Assembly: GCF_963674565.1 (NCBI RefSeq)
Contig: NZ_OY771430.1
Span: 5,394,001-5,458,000 of the forward strand
Direction: 5' to 3'
DNA length: 64,000 bases
From: an uncultured Carboxylicivirga sp.
GTDB lineage: Bacteria; Bacteroidota; Bacteroidia; Bacteroidales; Marinilabiliaceae
In this document: piece after piece, positions 9,435 through 17,562 of the stretch
Layout of the letters: each line of letters begins with the position of its first letter
Position numbering within the stretch: the stretch's first letter is position 1
The notes under the pieces: generated by a model
Database searches by the model: none
What the model was told of the DNA's origin: nothing
The model's input: only the letters and a program-made list of their open reading frames with translations
Program-made: the position numbers and the translations under genes

Positions 9435-10762
9435 GTCGCATACCGGTAATAAATGTGGGTATATTATTTAAACCCCGCTTTGAATTTACTTTACATTCGC
9501 CTTTTGTTACAGAAGAGGGTAAGATTATGTCTGATAAGTGGGTTGCAGAGCTAAAGGGTGGTTCAATTGTTCTGTCTAACGGTAGTCAAATGTTTCATCT
9601 GAAAAATGGGGCCACTCTTAAACCTCAGAATGAAGAAGGAACATTTACGCTTCATAAGGTTACCATAGGAATTAATTTTCATTGGGAGCGCGACGAGGAT
9701 CAAATGTTTAAAGGGAGCCTTAAACTGCTTATTGAAGATGATAAAATAACAGCTATCAATATTCTTACCGTAGAAGATTATCTGATGAGTGTTATCTCTT
9801 CAGAAATGAGTGCCACTTCCTCCCTTCAGCTTTTGAAAGCTCATGCAGTAATTTCACGTAGTTGGTTGTTGGCTCAGATTGAAAAGAATAAAGCGTTGGC
9901 TCAGGAGACTGAGAAATACAGTTCGGTCTATCAATCCGAAACGGAGTTGATCCGATGGTACGATCGTGAGGATCATGCTAATTTCGATGTTTGTGCCGAT
10001 GATCATTGTCAGCGCTACCAGGGTATCACAAGGGCTAATACACCTATGGTTGTGCAGGCTGTTAAAGAAACCTGGGGTGAAGTACTCACATATAATGATG
10101 CTATTTGTGATGCCAGATTCTCAAAATGTTGTGGCGGTATGGTTGAGGTGTTTGAGAAAGTTTGGGAACCGGTTAATCATCCATACCTGCAAAAGTTTGT
10201 GGATAACGATATCATTCCAACAGGTTTTAGTCTTGATCTGGACAATGAATCCTCAGCCGAAAAATGGATTTTGGGAGAGCCCGATGCTTTCTGTAATACC
10301 AATGATAAAGAGGTTTTAAGTCAGGTGCTAAATGATTATGATCAGGAAACAAATGATTTTTATCGCTGGCAGGTTACCTATTCACAACCGGATTTAAGTA
10401 GTTTGATTGCTCGTCGCACAGGTATGGATTTTGGACTGATTCAGGATCTAATTCCAGTTGAACGTGGTGACTCCGGACGATTAATAAAACTGAAAATAGT
10501 TGGAGATAAAAAGACAGTGATTATTGGCAAAGAGCTGGAGATTCGCAAGGCTTTGTCAGAATCGCATCTGTACAGTTCAGCTTTTGTGGTAGAAAAAGAA
10601 GAAAAAGAACAGCAAGTAAAATTTACTCTTAAAGGAGCCGGATGGGGACATGGGGTTGGACTTTGCCAGATTGGAGCAGCTGTAATGGGCGCCAAAGGTT
10701 ACGATTATAATGCTATCTTAATGCACTATTTCAGAGGGGCGGGATTGGAGAAGAGATATTAG
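9431..10762 (+). CDS. SpoIID/LytB-domain protein without visible export signal
   Basis: The 443-residue protein carries the SpoIID pattern: VEDYLMSVISSEM with Glu125 at the position of the catalytic acid, LLKAHAVISRSWLL, and the C-terminal signature GWGHGVGLCQIGA followed by ILMHYFRGAG. SpoIID of Bacillus is a lytic transglycosylase acting on glycan strands that have lost their peptides. The N-terminus (MSRIPVINVGILFKPRFEF) shows neither a signal peptide nor a membrane anchor, so the protein may be cytoplasmic and act on imported glycan fragments. An insert at about 175-260 contains several Cys and His (CADDHC, CCGG) that could bind metal. It is coupled to the DUF4922 gene by a 4-bp overlap. 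Confidence 0.8.
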   Translation: MSRIPVINVGILFKPRFEFTLHSPFVTEEGKIMSDKWVAELKGGSIVLSNGSQMFHLKNGATLKPQNEEGTFTLHKVTIGINFHWERDEDQMFKGSLKLLIEDDKITAINILTVEDYLMSVISSEMSATSSLQLLKAHAVISRSWLLAQIEKNKALAQETEKYSSVYQSETELIRWYDREDHANFDVCADDHCQRYQGITRANTPMVVQAVKETWGEVLTYNDAICDARFSKCCGGMVEVFEKVWEPVNHPYLQKFVDNDIIPTGFSLDLDNESSAEKWILGEPDAFCNTNDKEVLSQVLNDYDQETNDFYRWQVTYSQPDLSSLIARRTGMDFGLIQDLIPVERGDSGRLIKLKIVGDKKTVIIGKELEIRKALSESHLYSSAFVVEKEEKEQQVKFTLKGAGWGHGVGLCQIGAAVMGAKGYDYNAILMHYFRGAGLEKRY

Positions 10763-10820
10763 TCAGTAGAAAGTGTAGTAGATAGGCAGTACTTTTGAGT
10801 AAGAAGGAAGAAGAGGGAAA

Positions 10821-10846
10821 AGCTTGTAGCTAATGGCTGATAGCTT
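10821..10846. repeat. Intergenic AGCT-rich short repeat, copy 1
   Basis: The segment starting AGCTTGTAGCTAATGG and ending TAGCTT is built from repeated TAGCT(A/G)AT units. It belongs to a loose set also found near 12277, 35913, 44025 and 63055, always between genes. A TACTTTTG -7 box (10790-10797) for the next gene lies just upstream, without a clear -33 element. Confidence 0.45.
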
Positions 10847-10900
10847 GAATATAAATTAGGCGTTACGGAATTTGGACTTGACGCTTCGGACTTAGAAAAC

Positions 10901-12205
10901 ATGAACAAAAAATCTACATCTCCCTGGGCATGGGTGCCCAGCTTATACTTTGCAGAAGGAATACCCTATGTTGTGGTTATGACATTGGCAGTGATCATGT
11001 ATAAAAAGCTTGATATTTCTAATACTGATATTGCCCTTTATACTTCCTGGTTGTATTTACCATGGGTAATCAAACCTTTCTGGAGTCCTGTTGTAGATAC
11101 GCTGAAGAGTAAAAGATGGTGGATAGTTGCAATGCAGTTGTTGATAGGTGCCGGAATGGCAGGAGTTGCTTTTACGATTCCAACAGGATTTTTCTTTCAA
11201 TCAACATTGGCATTCTTTTGGTTACTCGCTTTTAGTTCAGCTACACACGATATTGCTGCCGATGGTTTTTATATGTTTGGGTTGAATGATAGTCAACAGG
11301 CATATTTTATAGGTATTCGTAGTACTTTTTATCGTTTGGCAATGATTACAGGTCAGGGAGCTTTGGTTTTTCTGGCTGGACAGTTAGAAGAAATGACTTT
11401 ATTTGGTAATGATGAACCAAGTATTCCCCTTGCATGGTCGTTAACATTTTATGTTGTTACTGGCTTGTTTTTGCTGCTTGCCTTGTTTCATAAGTTTGTA
11501 CTGCCACATCCTCAGGATGATATGGATAAGGAAGTAAAAAGCTTTGGTGAGATAATGAATGATTTCGGCAAGACATTTCAGACTTTCTTTGCTAAAAAAG
11601 ATATTTGGATCATATTAGGAGTTTTACTTTTTTACCGTTTGGGAGAATCTCAACTTGTGAAAATGGCATCACCTTTCCTTTTGGATTCCCGAGATGTGGG
11701 GGGATTGGGTTTGAGCACCAGTGATGTGGGGATAGTTTATGGAACTATTGGGGTTATTTTTCTAACGATAGGAGGTATTTTAGGTGGACTTGTAGCTTCA
11801 AAAAAAGGACTGAAATACTGGTTGTTGCCAATGGTTATTGCTATTAATATTCCTAATCTGGTATATGTGTTTTTATCTTATGCTTTGCCCGAATCGATTA
11901 TAATGGTGAGTGTTGCAGTAGCAATTGAGCAATTTGGGTATGGATTTGGATTTACAGCTTTTATGTTATATCAGATTTATGTCTCAGAAGGAGAGCATAA
12001 AACAGCACATTTTGCATTCTGTACTGGGTTTATGGCTTTGGGTATGATGTTGCCGGGTATGATTTCGGGATGGATACAGGATATGATAGGTTATCAGTAC
12101 TTTTTTATTTGGGTAATGGTTTGTACGATTCCGGCATTTGTTGTTATTCGTTTCTTGAAAATAGATCCTTCATTTGGAATTAAAAAGCAACCAACAGATA
12201 ACTAA
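10901..12205 (+). CDS. ampG: AmpG-type MFS muropeptide permease
   Basis: The 434-residue protein is a 12-helix major facilitator with the AmpG/SLC33-like opening WVPSLYFAEGIPYVVVMT and the inner motif FSSATHDIAADGFYM, where helix 4 of AmpG has its conserved Asp. Helices alternate with short loops through to the C-terminus. AmpG proteins carry GlcNAc-anhydroMurNAc and its peptides across the inner membrane. Its place between the SpoIID-domain gene and a MurT-type permease supports a muropeptide or disaccharide substrate. The 138-bp gap upstream holds a repeat and a -7 box, so it may have its own promoter. A general sugar MFS role cannot be excluded. Confidence 0.85.
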   Translation: MNKKSTSPWAWVPSLYFAEGIPYVVVMTLAVIMYKKLDISNTDIALYTSWLYLPWVIKPFWSPVVDTLKSKRWWIVAMQLLIGAGMAGVAFTIPTGFFFQSTLAFFWLLAFSSATHDIAADGFYMFGLNDSQQAYFIGIRSTFYRLAMITGQGALVFLAGQLEEMTLFGNDEPSIPLAWSLTFYVVTGLFLLLALFHKFVLPHPQDDMDKEVKSFGEIMNDFGKTFQTFFAKKDIWIILGVLLFYRLGESQLVKMASPFLLDSRDVGGLGLSTSDVGIVYGTIGVIFLTIGGILGGLVASKKGLKYWLLPMVIAINIPNLVYVFLSYALPESIIMVSVAVAIEQFGYGFGFTAFMLYQIYVSEGEHKTAHFAFCTGFMALGMMLPGMISGWIQDMIGYQYFFIWVMVCTIPAFVVIRFLKIDPSFGIKKQPTDN

Positions 12206-12219
12206 AAATCATTGAGTTA

Positions 12220-12250
12220 TTGTTGTGCTTGTTTTTAAGTTTTAGATTTG
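12220..12250 (+). promoter_or_regulatory. Predicted promoter upstream of the DUF5009 permease
   Basis: TTG (12220-12222), a 20-bp spacer and TAGATTTG (12243-12250) fit the Bacteroidota consensus. Transcription would start near 12257, upstream of the AGCT-rich repeat at 12277-12309. Confidence 0.4.
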
Positions 12251-12276
12251 AAGTTATTCTCATTAAAATATAAATA

Positions 12277-12309
12277 AGCTATATGTCATCAGCTAGTAGC
12301 TAAAAGCTA
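12277..12309. repeat. Intergenic AGCT-rich short repeat, copy 2
   Basis: Four AGCT cores lie within 33 bp: AAGCTATATG, CAGCTAG, TAGCTAAA and AGCTA. The segment lies in the leader of the DUF5009 gene. Confidence 0.4.
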
Positions 12310-12328
12310 ATTAATTAATCCAAAAAGT

Positions 12329-13435
12329 ATGAGTAAATCACAACGTTACCTTGCTCTCGATGTTCTTCGGGGGATTACCATTGCAGGAATGATTCTGGTT
12401 AATACGCCCGGAAGTTGGTCGTATGTTTATCCACCCTTACTGCATTCAGAGTGGCATGGATGTACACCCACTGATTTGGTATTTCCTTTCTTCTTGTTTG
12501 TAATGGGAGTATCTATGTTTTTTTCTTTTAGTAAGTATGGAAGTGAACTTAACAAACAATCAGTTATTAAAATTGTAAAACGAACAATTCTGATTTTTGC
12601 CATTGGTTTGTTCTTAAACTCTTTTCCACAGTGGAGTCAGGATTTTTCTCATTTAAGAATATTGGGCGTATTGCAGCGTATTGCCATAGTGTATGGCGTA
12701 AGTGCATTGTTAGTACTGTCTTTTAAATATCGTACCATACAATATATTGGAGGTGGAATATTGATAGCCTATTGGGCTATTCTTTATTTCTTTGGAGGCG
12801 CAGATCCTTATAGTCTGGAGGGTAATGTTGTTACTGGTATTGATAAATTGCTTTTTGGAGAGCAGCATATATATCATGGTTTTGGTATTGCATTTGATCC
12901 TGAAGGTTTATTAAGTACTTTACCTGCTATTGTTACAACATTGATAGGTTATCTGGTTGGACGATCCATTAAGACCATTGAAAAAGTAAAATTACCATTG
13001 CATTTACTAATTGTTGGTGCTGTTTTAACTACGGCAGGTTGGTTGTGGGATTTTGTTTGGCCAATCAATAAGCCAATCTGGACAGGTTCATATGTGATTT
13101 ACACAGCGGGATTAGGCACGATGTTTCTAGCCGTGTTGATATGGATTATTGATATTAAGGAATATAAAAAGTGGACATCCTTTTTTGTGGTCTTTGGAAT
13201 GAACCCTCTGTTTATTTATGCATTGTCGGGTATTTGGGTACGTATACTTTATAAAATGATTCATATCGATTCCGGAGAAGATGTATTGAATGGTTATCAG
13301 GCATTATATCAAAATGTTTTTGTGCCTTTGGCCGGAAATATGAATGGGTCATTATTATTTGGTATTGCTCATATCATTTTCTTTTGGTTTATCGGTTGGA
13401 TTCTTTACAAACGAAAGATATTTATCAAGGTCTAA
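12329..13435 (+). CDS. DUF5009/COG4299 inner-membrane protein, MurT-type MurNAc transporter candidate
   Basis: The 368-residue protein has about ten hydrophobic helices. It opens with LDVLRGITIAGMILVN and carries the family signature WHGCTPTDLVFPFFLFVMGVSM at about 48-69, whose His is at the position used by heparan-alpha-glucosaminide acetyltransferase relatives. Database names range from DUF5009 to NagX. From memory, MurT of Tannerella forsythia, an experimentally shown MurNAc importer encoded with murK and murQ, belongs to this group. Here the murK-murQ pair and namZ are close by, which supports import of MurNAc. An acetyl-transfer activity on amino sugars is the main alternative. Confidence 0.75.
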   Translation: MSKSQRYLALDVLRGITIAGMILVNTPGSWSYVYPPLLHSEWHGCTPTDLVFPFFLFVMGVSMFFSFSKYGSELNKQSVIKIVKRTILIFAIGLFLNSFPQWSQDFSHLRILGVLQRIAIVYGVSALLVLSFKYRTIQYIGGGILIAYWAILYFFGGADPYSLEGNVVTGIDKLLFGEQHIYHGFGIAFDPEGLLSTLPAIVTTLIGYLVGRSIKTIEKVKLPLHLLIVGAVLTTAGWLWDFVWPINKPIWTGSYVIYTAGLGTMFLAVLIWIIDIKEYKKWTSFFVVFGMNPLFIYALSGIWVRILYKMIHIDSGEDVLNGYQALYQNVFVPLAGNMNGSLLFGIAHIIFFWFIGWILYKRKIFIKV

Positions 13436-13457
13436 TTATATAAAAGTGAATAGAGTT

Positions 13458-13500
13458 AATCCGAATTGTCTGGTAGTATACTTTTCAATTCGGATTTTCA
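13458..13500. terminator. Bidirectional hairpin terminator
   Basis: An 11-bp perfect stem, AATCCGAATTG (13458-13468) with CAATTCGGATT (13486-13496), sits between the DUF5009 gene and the convergent namZ gene. T-rich sequence follows on the plus side. The loop of 17 nt is long. Confidence 0.6.
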
Positions 13501-13524
13501 ATTTGAAATATTGTCTGATGATAT

Positions 13525-14769
13525 TTAGTTGTATAGATAGTATTTTTCAGCTTGTAATCTGAATTCTTCAATGCTATCCATCCAAAGGGGAATAATATCA
13601 CTTACCAGCCAGTTTTTTGTGAATTCTTTTCTTAGTTTATCAGTGCCACATACTTTATCAAACATTGTGATGCGATCGCTTGAGCATAGTTCAAATACAT
13701 TGTATTCCGGCCAAAGTTTATGTGCCTCCTGAAGTACATAAAATTGTATTAAGGATAAATTAGCTTCTTTGTAGTTCGTAATATGTACCTGAATTCCGTG
13801 TACCATCTTTCCTTTAGAAACGCTATAATAAGGTTTAAAGTGTATTGGGCGAAAGATGACACCATTGAGATTTAGATTATTCAGATTGTTGGCAATGCTG
13901 TCTGCATCCATCCATTCGGTTGCAAATAATTGGAAAGGTAGTGTATAGCCGACACCAATATTAAATATCATTAATTCGCCCAGAATTCCACTAACAGGAT
14001 AGTAAAAGCATGATTGAGCATGTGGAATATGTGGTGATGATGGTACCCATGGTAATCCTGTTTGATTGAAAGTCATGGATCTTTTCCAGTCTTTCATTTT
14101 AATTACTTCTAAATTACATTGAACACTGTTGTTTAAAAGTTTTTCACCATTTAAGAATAAGGCAAGTTCCCCAACTGTCATACTGTGCAGGTAAGGTATT
14201 GGATACTGACTGACGAATGAAGTAAATTCAGGTTCAGTAATTAATCCTTCAATTTTTTCACCACCCAATGGGTTAGGACGGTCCAGTACGATTAGCTTTT
14301 TATTATTCTCAGCGGCGGCTTCCATGGCGAGTCCAAGAGTACTTATATAAGTGTATGAACGTGAACCAATATCCTGTATGTCGTAAACCAGAATATCTAT
14401 ATTATTTAGCATTTCACTGTTTGGTTTTCTGTTTTTACCGTAAAGGCTGTAAACTGGTAATTGAGTTTTGGGGTCTGTAAAAGACTCAACATGATCTCCT
14501 GCAGAATAATCCCCTCTTACGCCATGTTCAGGACCATACAAAGCAACAAGGTTTACAAGAGGTGTCTGGTGCAAAATATCGATGGTAGAAATAAGTTGAC
14601 TGTTAACTCCCGTTGGATTAGTAATAAGTCCTACACGTTTCCCTTGGAGTGATTTGAAATTTGTTGCCTGTAGTACTTCAATGCCAGTTAAAGTTCTTTG
14701 TGCATCAGTTAATTGATTGCTTGTTAATAGGATTAGATAAATCAGGAGCTGTGGTATTGAAAGTTTCAT
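13525..14769 (-). CDS. namZ: Exo-beta-N-acetylmuramidase (GH171, DUF1343)
   Basis: NamZ releases MurNAc from the non-reducing end of peptidoglycan glycan chains in the periplasm. The 414-residue protein has a signal peptide (about 1-23, ending TDAQ). It keeps the DUF1343 hallmarks: GKRVGLITNPTGVN at 43-56, ALYGPEHGVRGDY with the proposed catalytic Glu81, VYDIQDIGSRSYTYISTLGLAMEA, LDRPNPLGG at 162-170 and TVGELALFLNGE. The family was defined from YbbC of Bacillus subtilis and a Tannerella forsythia homologue. The length is normal. It converges on the DUF5009 permease, which is thought to import its product. A TATATTTG -7 box (14822-14815) lies upstream with a poor -33 element. Confidence 0.93.
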   Translation of the reverse strand: MKLSIPQLLIYLILLTSNQLTDAQRTLTGIEVLQATNFKSLQGKRVGLITNPTGVNSQLISTIDILHQTPLVNLVALYGPEHGVRGDYSAGDHVESFTDPKTQLPVYSLYGKNRKPNSEMLNNIDILVYDIQDIGSRSYTYISTLGLAMEAAAENNKKLIVLDRPNPLGGEKIEGLITEPEFTSFVSQYPIPYLHSMTVGELALFLNGEKLLNNSVQCNLEVIKMKDWKRSMTFNQTGLPWVPSSPHIPHAQSCFYYPVSGILGELMIFNIGVGYTLPFQLFATEWMDADSIANNLNNLNLNGVIFRPIHFKPYYSVSKGKMVHGIQVHITNYKEANLSLIQFYVLQEAHKLWPEYNVFELCSSDRITMFDKVCGTDKLRKEFTKNWLVSDIIPLWMDSIEEFRLQAEKYYLYN

Positions 14770-14939
14770 ATAGGACGATTATTAACTTTAATTCGGTAAA
14801 TAAAATATGTAATACAAATATATAAGCATTTTTATTTACTTAAAAATTTATTGTGCAGGGGTTGAGCTGTGGTTCAGCTCAAAATATTATTGGATTTATA
14901 TGTATGTATAAGGGTGTGGAAGAAAAAGTTGTAAGAATG

Positions 14940-14970
14940 TTTGTAATTAGTAAAACTATTTATAAATTTG
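14940..14970 (+). promoter_or_regulatory. Predicted promoter of the NlpC-epimerase operon
   Basis: TTTG (14940-14943), a 19-bp spacer and TAAATTTG (14963-14970) match the consensus well. Transcription starting near 14977 lies downstream of an in-frame alternative start at 14968. It therefore supports the ATG at 15004 as the real start. Confidence 0.55.
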
Positions 14971-15003
14971 ATAAATGTAAGATGTAATACAACATACCAA
15001 AAT

Positions 15004-16161
15004 ATGAAAAGATATTTCTACATATTACAATTGGTCGTGCTTGTTGTGTTTGGCAGTTGCGATAATGTGATGCACGATGTTGCTTTGGAATTGGAGCAGA
15101 TTAAACAGAAGTATGTGCTAGATACGCGCATAGCTGTTTTTGATGTGCAGGTGATATTTCGTGAGGGTGATTTAATAATAAAAGGAGAAACAACCTCAAA
15201 TGAAGCTAAAGAAGAATTGTTGAATCATCTTAGTTTGATGCATAAAATGATAGTTGATAGCCTGGTTGTATTACCGGTTCAGAATGATTTGGGATATTTT
15301 GCAGTGGTAACTATAAGTGTGGCAAATTTACGCGAAATTCCCCGTCATTCATCTCAGTTGGTTTCTCAAATGATTCTGGGTACTCCGGTAAAAATATTAA
15401 AAACGGATGGAGATTGGAGTTTAGTTCAATGTCCGGATAGGTATATCGGCTGGACAAATAATTCATCTCTGACTAACTTAAGTGTTGAAGAATTTCAGAA
15501 TTGGAAAGGAAGTAAAAGAGTTATTATTCTAAAAGATGCCTGGTTAAGTGATGAACAAGGAATGGTTGTTTGTGATATGGTCAAGGGAAGCATTGTAGAA
15601 TTGATTGAAAAAGACAACTCAGAATATAAGTTAGCTCTTCCGGATGGTAGGCAGGGAAAGGTGTCAGATGATTCTTTAATGGATTTTGAAACATGGTTGA
15701 ATAATATTGATTTGAACCCAAATACTTTGGTTGAGGATGCTAAAAACCTGCTTGGATTACCTTATTTATGGGGAGGTACTTCTTCTAAAGCTCTTGATTG
15801 TTCAGGATTTATTAAAACAATTTATTTTTTAAATGGATATGTATTGATGAGGGATGCTTCTCAGCAGATCAATTATGGAGAGGGAATAGATTTAAATATT
15901 GATAAATTAAAACAAGGCGATTTATTGTTTTTTGGAAATAAAGAGGCTCATAAGGTTACGCATGTTGGAATGTATATTGGTAATCATGAGTTTATACATG
16001 CTTCCGGTTTTGTGATGATAAATAGTCTGGATTCAACAAGAGTGAATTTTAGTAAAGATAGATTGCTTTCATGGTTGGGAGCTCAAAGATATGTTGGTGA
16101 AGAAGAAAGTGTAGGAATGGTTTCAGTTGCAAGTCATCCATGGTATGTTTTGACAAAATAA
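15004..16161 (+). CDS. SH3/NlpC-P60 lipoprotein, dipeptidyl-peptidase VI-like
   Basis: With the start at 15004 the 385-residue protein has a lipoprotein signal ending FGSC (Cys at about 20). Two SH3-like domains follow (about 90-155 and 165-230; NLREIPRHSSQLVSQ is typical of the first). The NlpC/P60 peptidase domain spans about 245-365: DCSGF with nucleophile Cys266, THVGMYIG with His320 and FIHASG with His332. Enzymes of this type cut gamma-D-Glu to diamino acid bonds in free muropeptides with an open N-terminus and release L-Ala-gamma-D-Glu. The next gene, 3 bp downstream, encodes the epimerase for exactly that dipeptide and is also exported, so the two probably work in sequence in the periplasm. 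Confidence 0.9.
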   Translation: MKRYFYILQLVVLVVFGSCDNVMHDVALELEQIKQKYVLDTRIAVFDVQVIFREGDLIIKGETTSNEAKEELLNHLSLMHKMIVDSLVVLPVQNDLGYFAVVTISVANLREIPRHSSQLVSQMILGTPVKILKTDGDWSLVQCPDRYIGWTNNSSLTNLSVEEFQNWKGSKRVIILKDAWLSDEQGMVVCDMVKGSIVELIEKDNSEYKLALPDGRQGKVSDDSLMDFETWLNNIDLNPNTLVEDAKNLLGLPYLWGGTSSKALDCSGFIKTIYFLNGYVLMRDASQQINYGEGIDLNIDKLKQGDLLFFGNKEAHKVTHVGMYIGNHEFIHASGFVMINSLDSTRVNFSKDRLLSWLGAQRYVGEEESVGMVSVASHPWYVLTK

Positions 16162-16164
16162 ACG

Positions 16165-17310
16165 ATGATAATGGGCAACAGAAGAGATTTTATTAAAAGT
16201 GCAGGTATGCTGGCAGGAGCTGGCCTGATGGCAAAATCCTTTGTGTCGTGTAATTCAGAACAAGAAAAGAACGTTAGATCCACATCAAAAATGAAATTAA
16301 GCTTTAAACCATATAACCTTCAATTGAAGCATACTTTTACCATTGCTTCAAGTTCACGAACATCCACTCCTGTTATGTTGGTTGAAATAGAATACGATGG
16401 ATATGTTGGATATGGTGAAGCAGCTATGCCTCCATATTTGGGTGAGTCGCACCAAACGGCAGCAAAGTTCTTATCACAAATTAAATTGGATCAATTCAGA
16501 AATCCTTTTTTGCTCGAAGACATTTTGGCTTATGTTGATGGCGTTGATGCTGGTAATTATGCCGCTAAGGCATCGATAGATATTGCGTTGCATGATCTGG
16601 TTGGGAAAATTGTAGGTCAGCCGATACATAAACTATGGGGTTTAGATGATTCCAAAACGCCCAACACAAGTTTTACGATTGGAATTGATCAACCGGATGT
16701 TGTAAAGGAAAAAGTGCAGGAGGCTTCCCCATATAAGATTTTAAAAGTTAAGCTTGGCAAGGATAATGATAAGGAGATGATTCGTACTATCCGCTCTGTT
16801 ACAGAAAAGCCTTTATGTGTGGATGTTAACCAGGGATGGACAGATAAACAGAAAGCGTTGGATATGATTCATTGGTTAAAAGATCAGGGAGTCGTATTTG
16901 TTGAACAGCCTATGTCGAAAGAAAAGGAAAAGATGGATGAGATTGCCTGGTTAACGGAGAATAGTCCGTTACCAGTTATTGCCGATGAAGCACTTCAAAC
17001 TATAGATGATGTTGTGCCTTTGAAAGGAGTCTATTCTGGTATCAATGTGAAGTTAATGAAATGTGGTGGTTTGCTGGCAGCCAAAAAGATGACGACTATT
17101 GCAAGAGCATTGGATATGAAAGTGATGATTGGTTGTATGACAGCTACTTCCTGTGCAATATCAGCTGCATCACAACTCTCACCTTTGGTTGATTGGGCAG
17201 ATTTAGATGGTAATCTGCTAATATCAAATGATGTATTTGTTGGAATGAAGGTGATTGATGGGAAGGTTACTTTAAATGAGTTGCCAGGTATAGGAGTGAG
17301 GAAATTATAG
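16165..17310 (+). CDS. Exported L-Ala-D/L-Glu dipeptide epimerase
   Basis: This is an enolase-superfamily enzyme of the muconate-lactonising subgroup with all key residues visible: the KxK pair K194/K196, metal ligands D220 (DVNQGW), E247 (EQP) and D274 (ADEAL), and K296. It converts L-Ala-D-Glu to L-Ala-L-Glu, which ordinary peptidases can cleave. The N-terminus is unusual: NRRDFIKSAG followed by a hydrophobic stretch and VSC, a twin-arginine signal combined with a lipobox. Starts at 16165 and 16171 are both possible. The well-known E. coli and Bacillus epimerases are cytoplasmic, so export moves this step to the periplasm. The gene lies 3 bp after the NlpC/P60 gene. Confidence 0.9.
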   Translation: MIMGNRRDFIKSAGMLAGAGLMAKSFVSCNSEQEKNVRSTSKMKLSFKPYNLQLKHTFTIASSSRTSTPVMLVEIEYDGYVGYGEAAMPPYLGESHQTAAKFLSQIKLDQFRNPFLLEDILAYVDGVDAGNYAAKASIDIALHDLVGKIVGQPIHKLWGLDDSKTPNTSFTIGIDQPDVVKEKVQEASPYKILKVKLGKDNDKEMIRTIRSVTEKPLCVDVNQGWTDKQKALDMIHWLKDQGVVFVEQPMSKEKEKMDEIAWLTENSPLPVIADEALQTIDDVVPLKGVYSGINVKLMKCGGLLAAKKMTTIARALDMKVMIGCMTATSCAISAASQLSPLVDWADLDGNLLISNDVFVGMKVIDGKVTLNELPGIGVRKL

Positions 17311-17562
17311 AAAGTGATTTGTTAAATCAATAAATAGATTAAAGTCAGTTAAGATCCGGATTTTAGTGCTTTGACAGAATGATCTGAAGCTTGGGGAAAT
17401 AAATCCAAAAATAAATAAGCTAAATGCCTGCTGAGCATCCTTTGATGCTTTGCTTGATAGGAAGTTATATGCCTTTTTAAAGAGGTTTTAGTTGATGAAA
17501 ATAATTGTGATAACACTATATAATTATTGATAATCATGTATTAACACTTTAATTACTTATCT

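Noticed and set aside
9966..10319. Open frame of 117 codons within the SpoIID-domain gene
   Set aside because: It is a shifted frame of a gene with convincing motifs on both sides of it.
17434..17449. Hairpin AGCATC-CTTT-GATGCT as a terminator after the epimerase gene
   Set aside because: The stem has only 6 bp and no T run follows; it is too weak to call.
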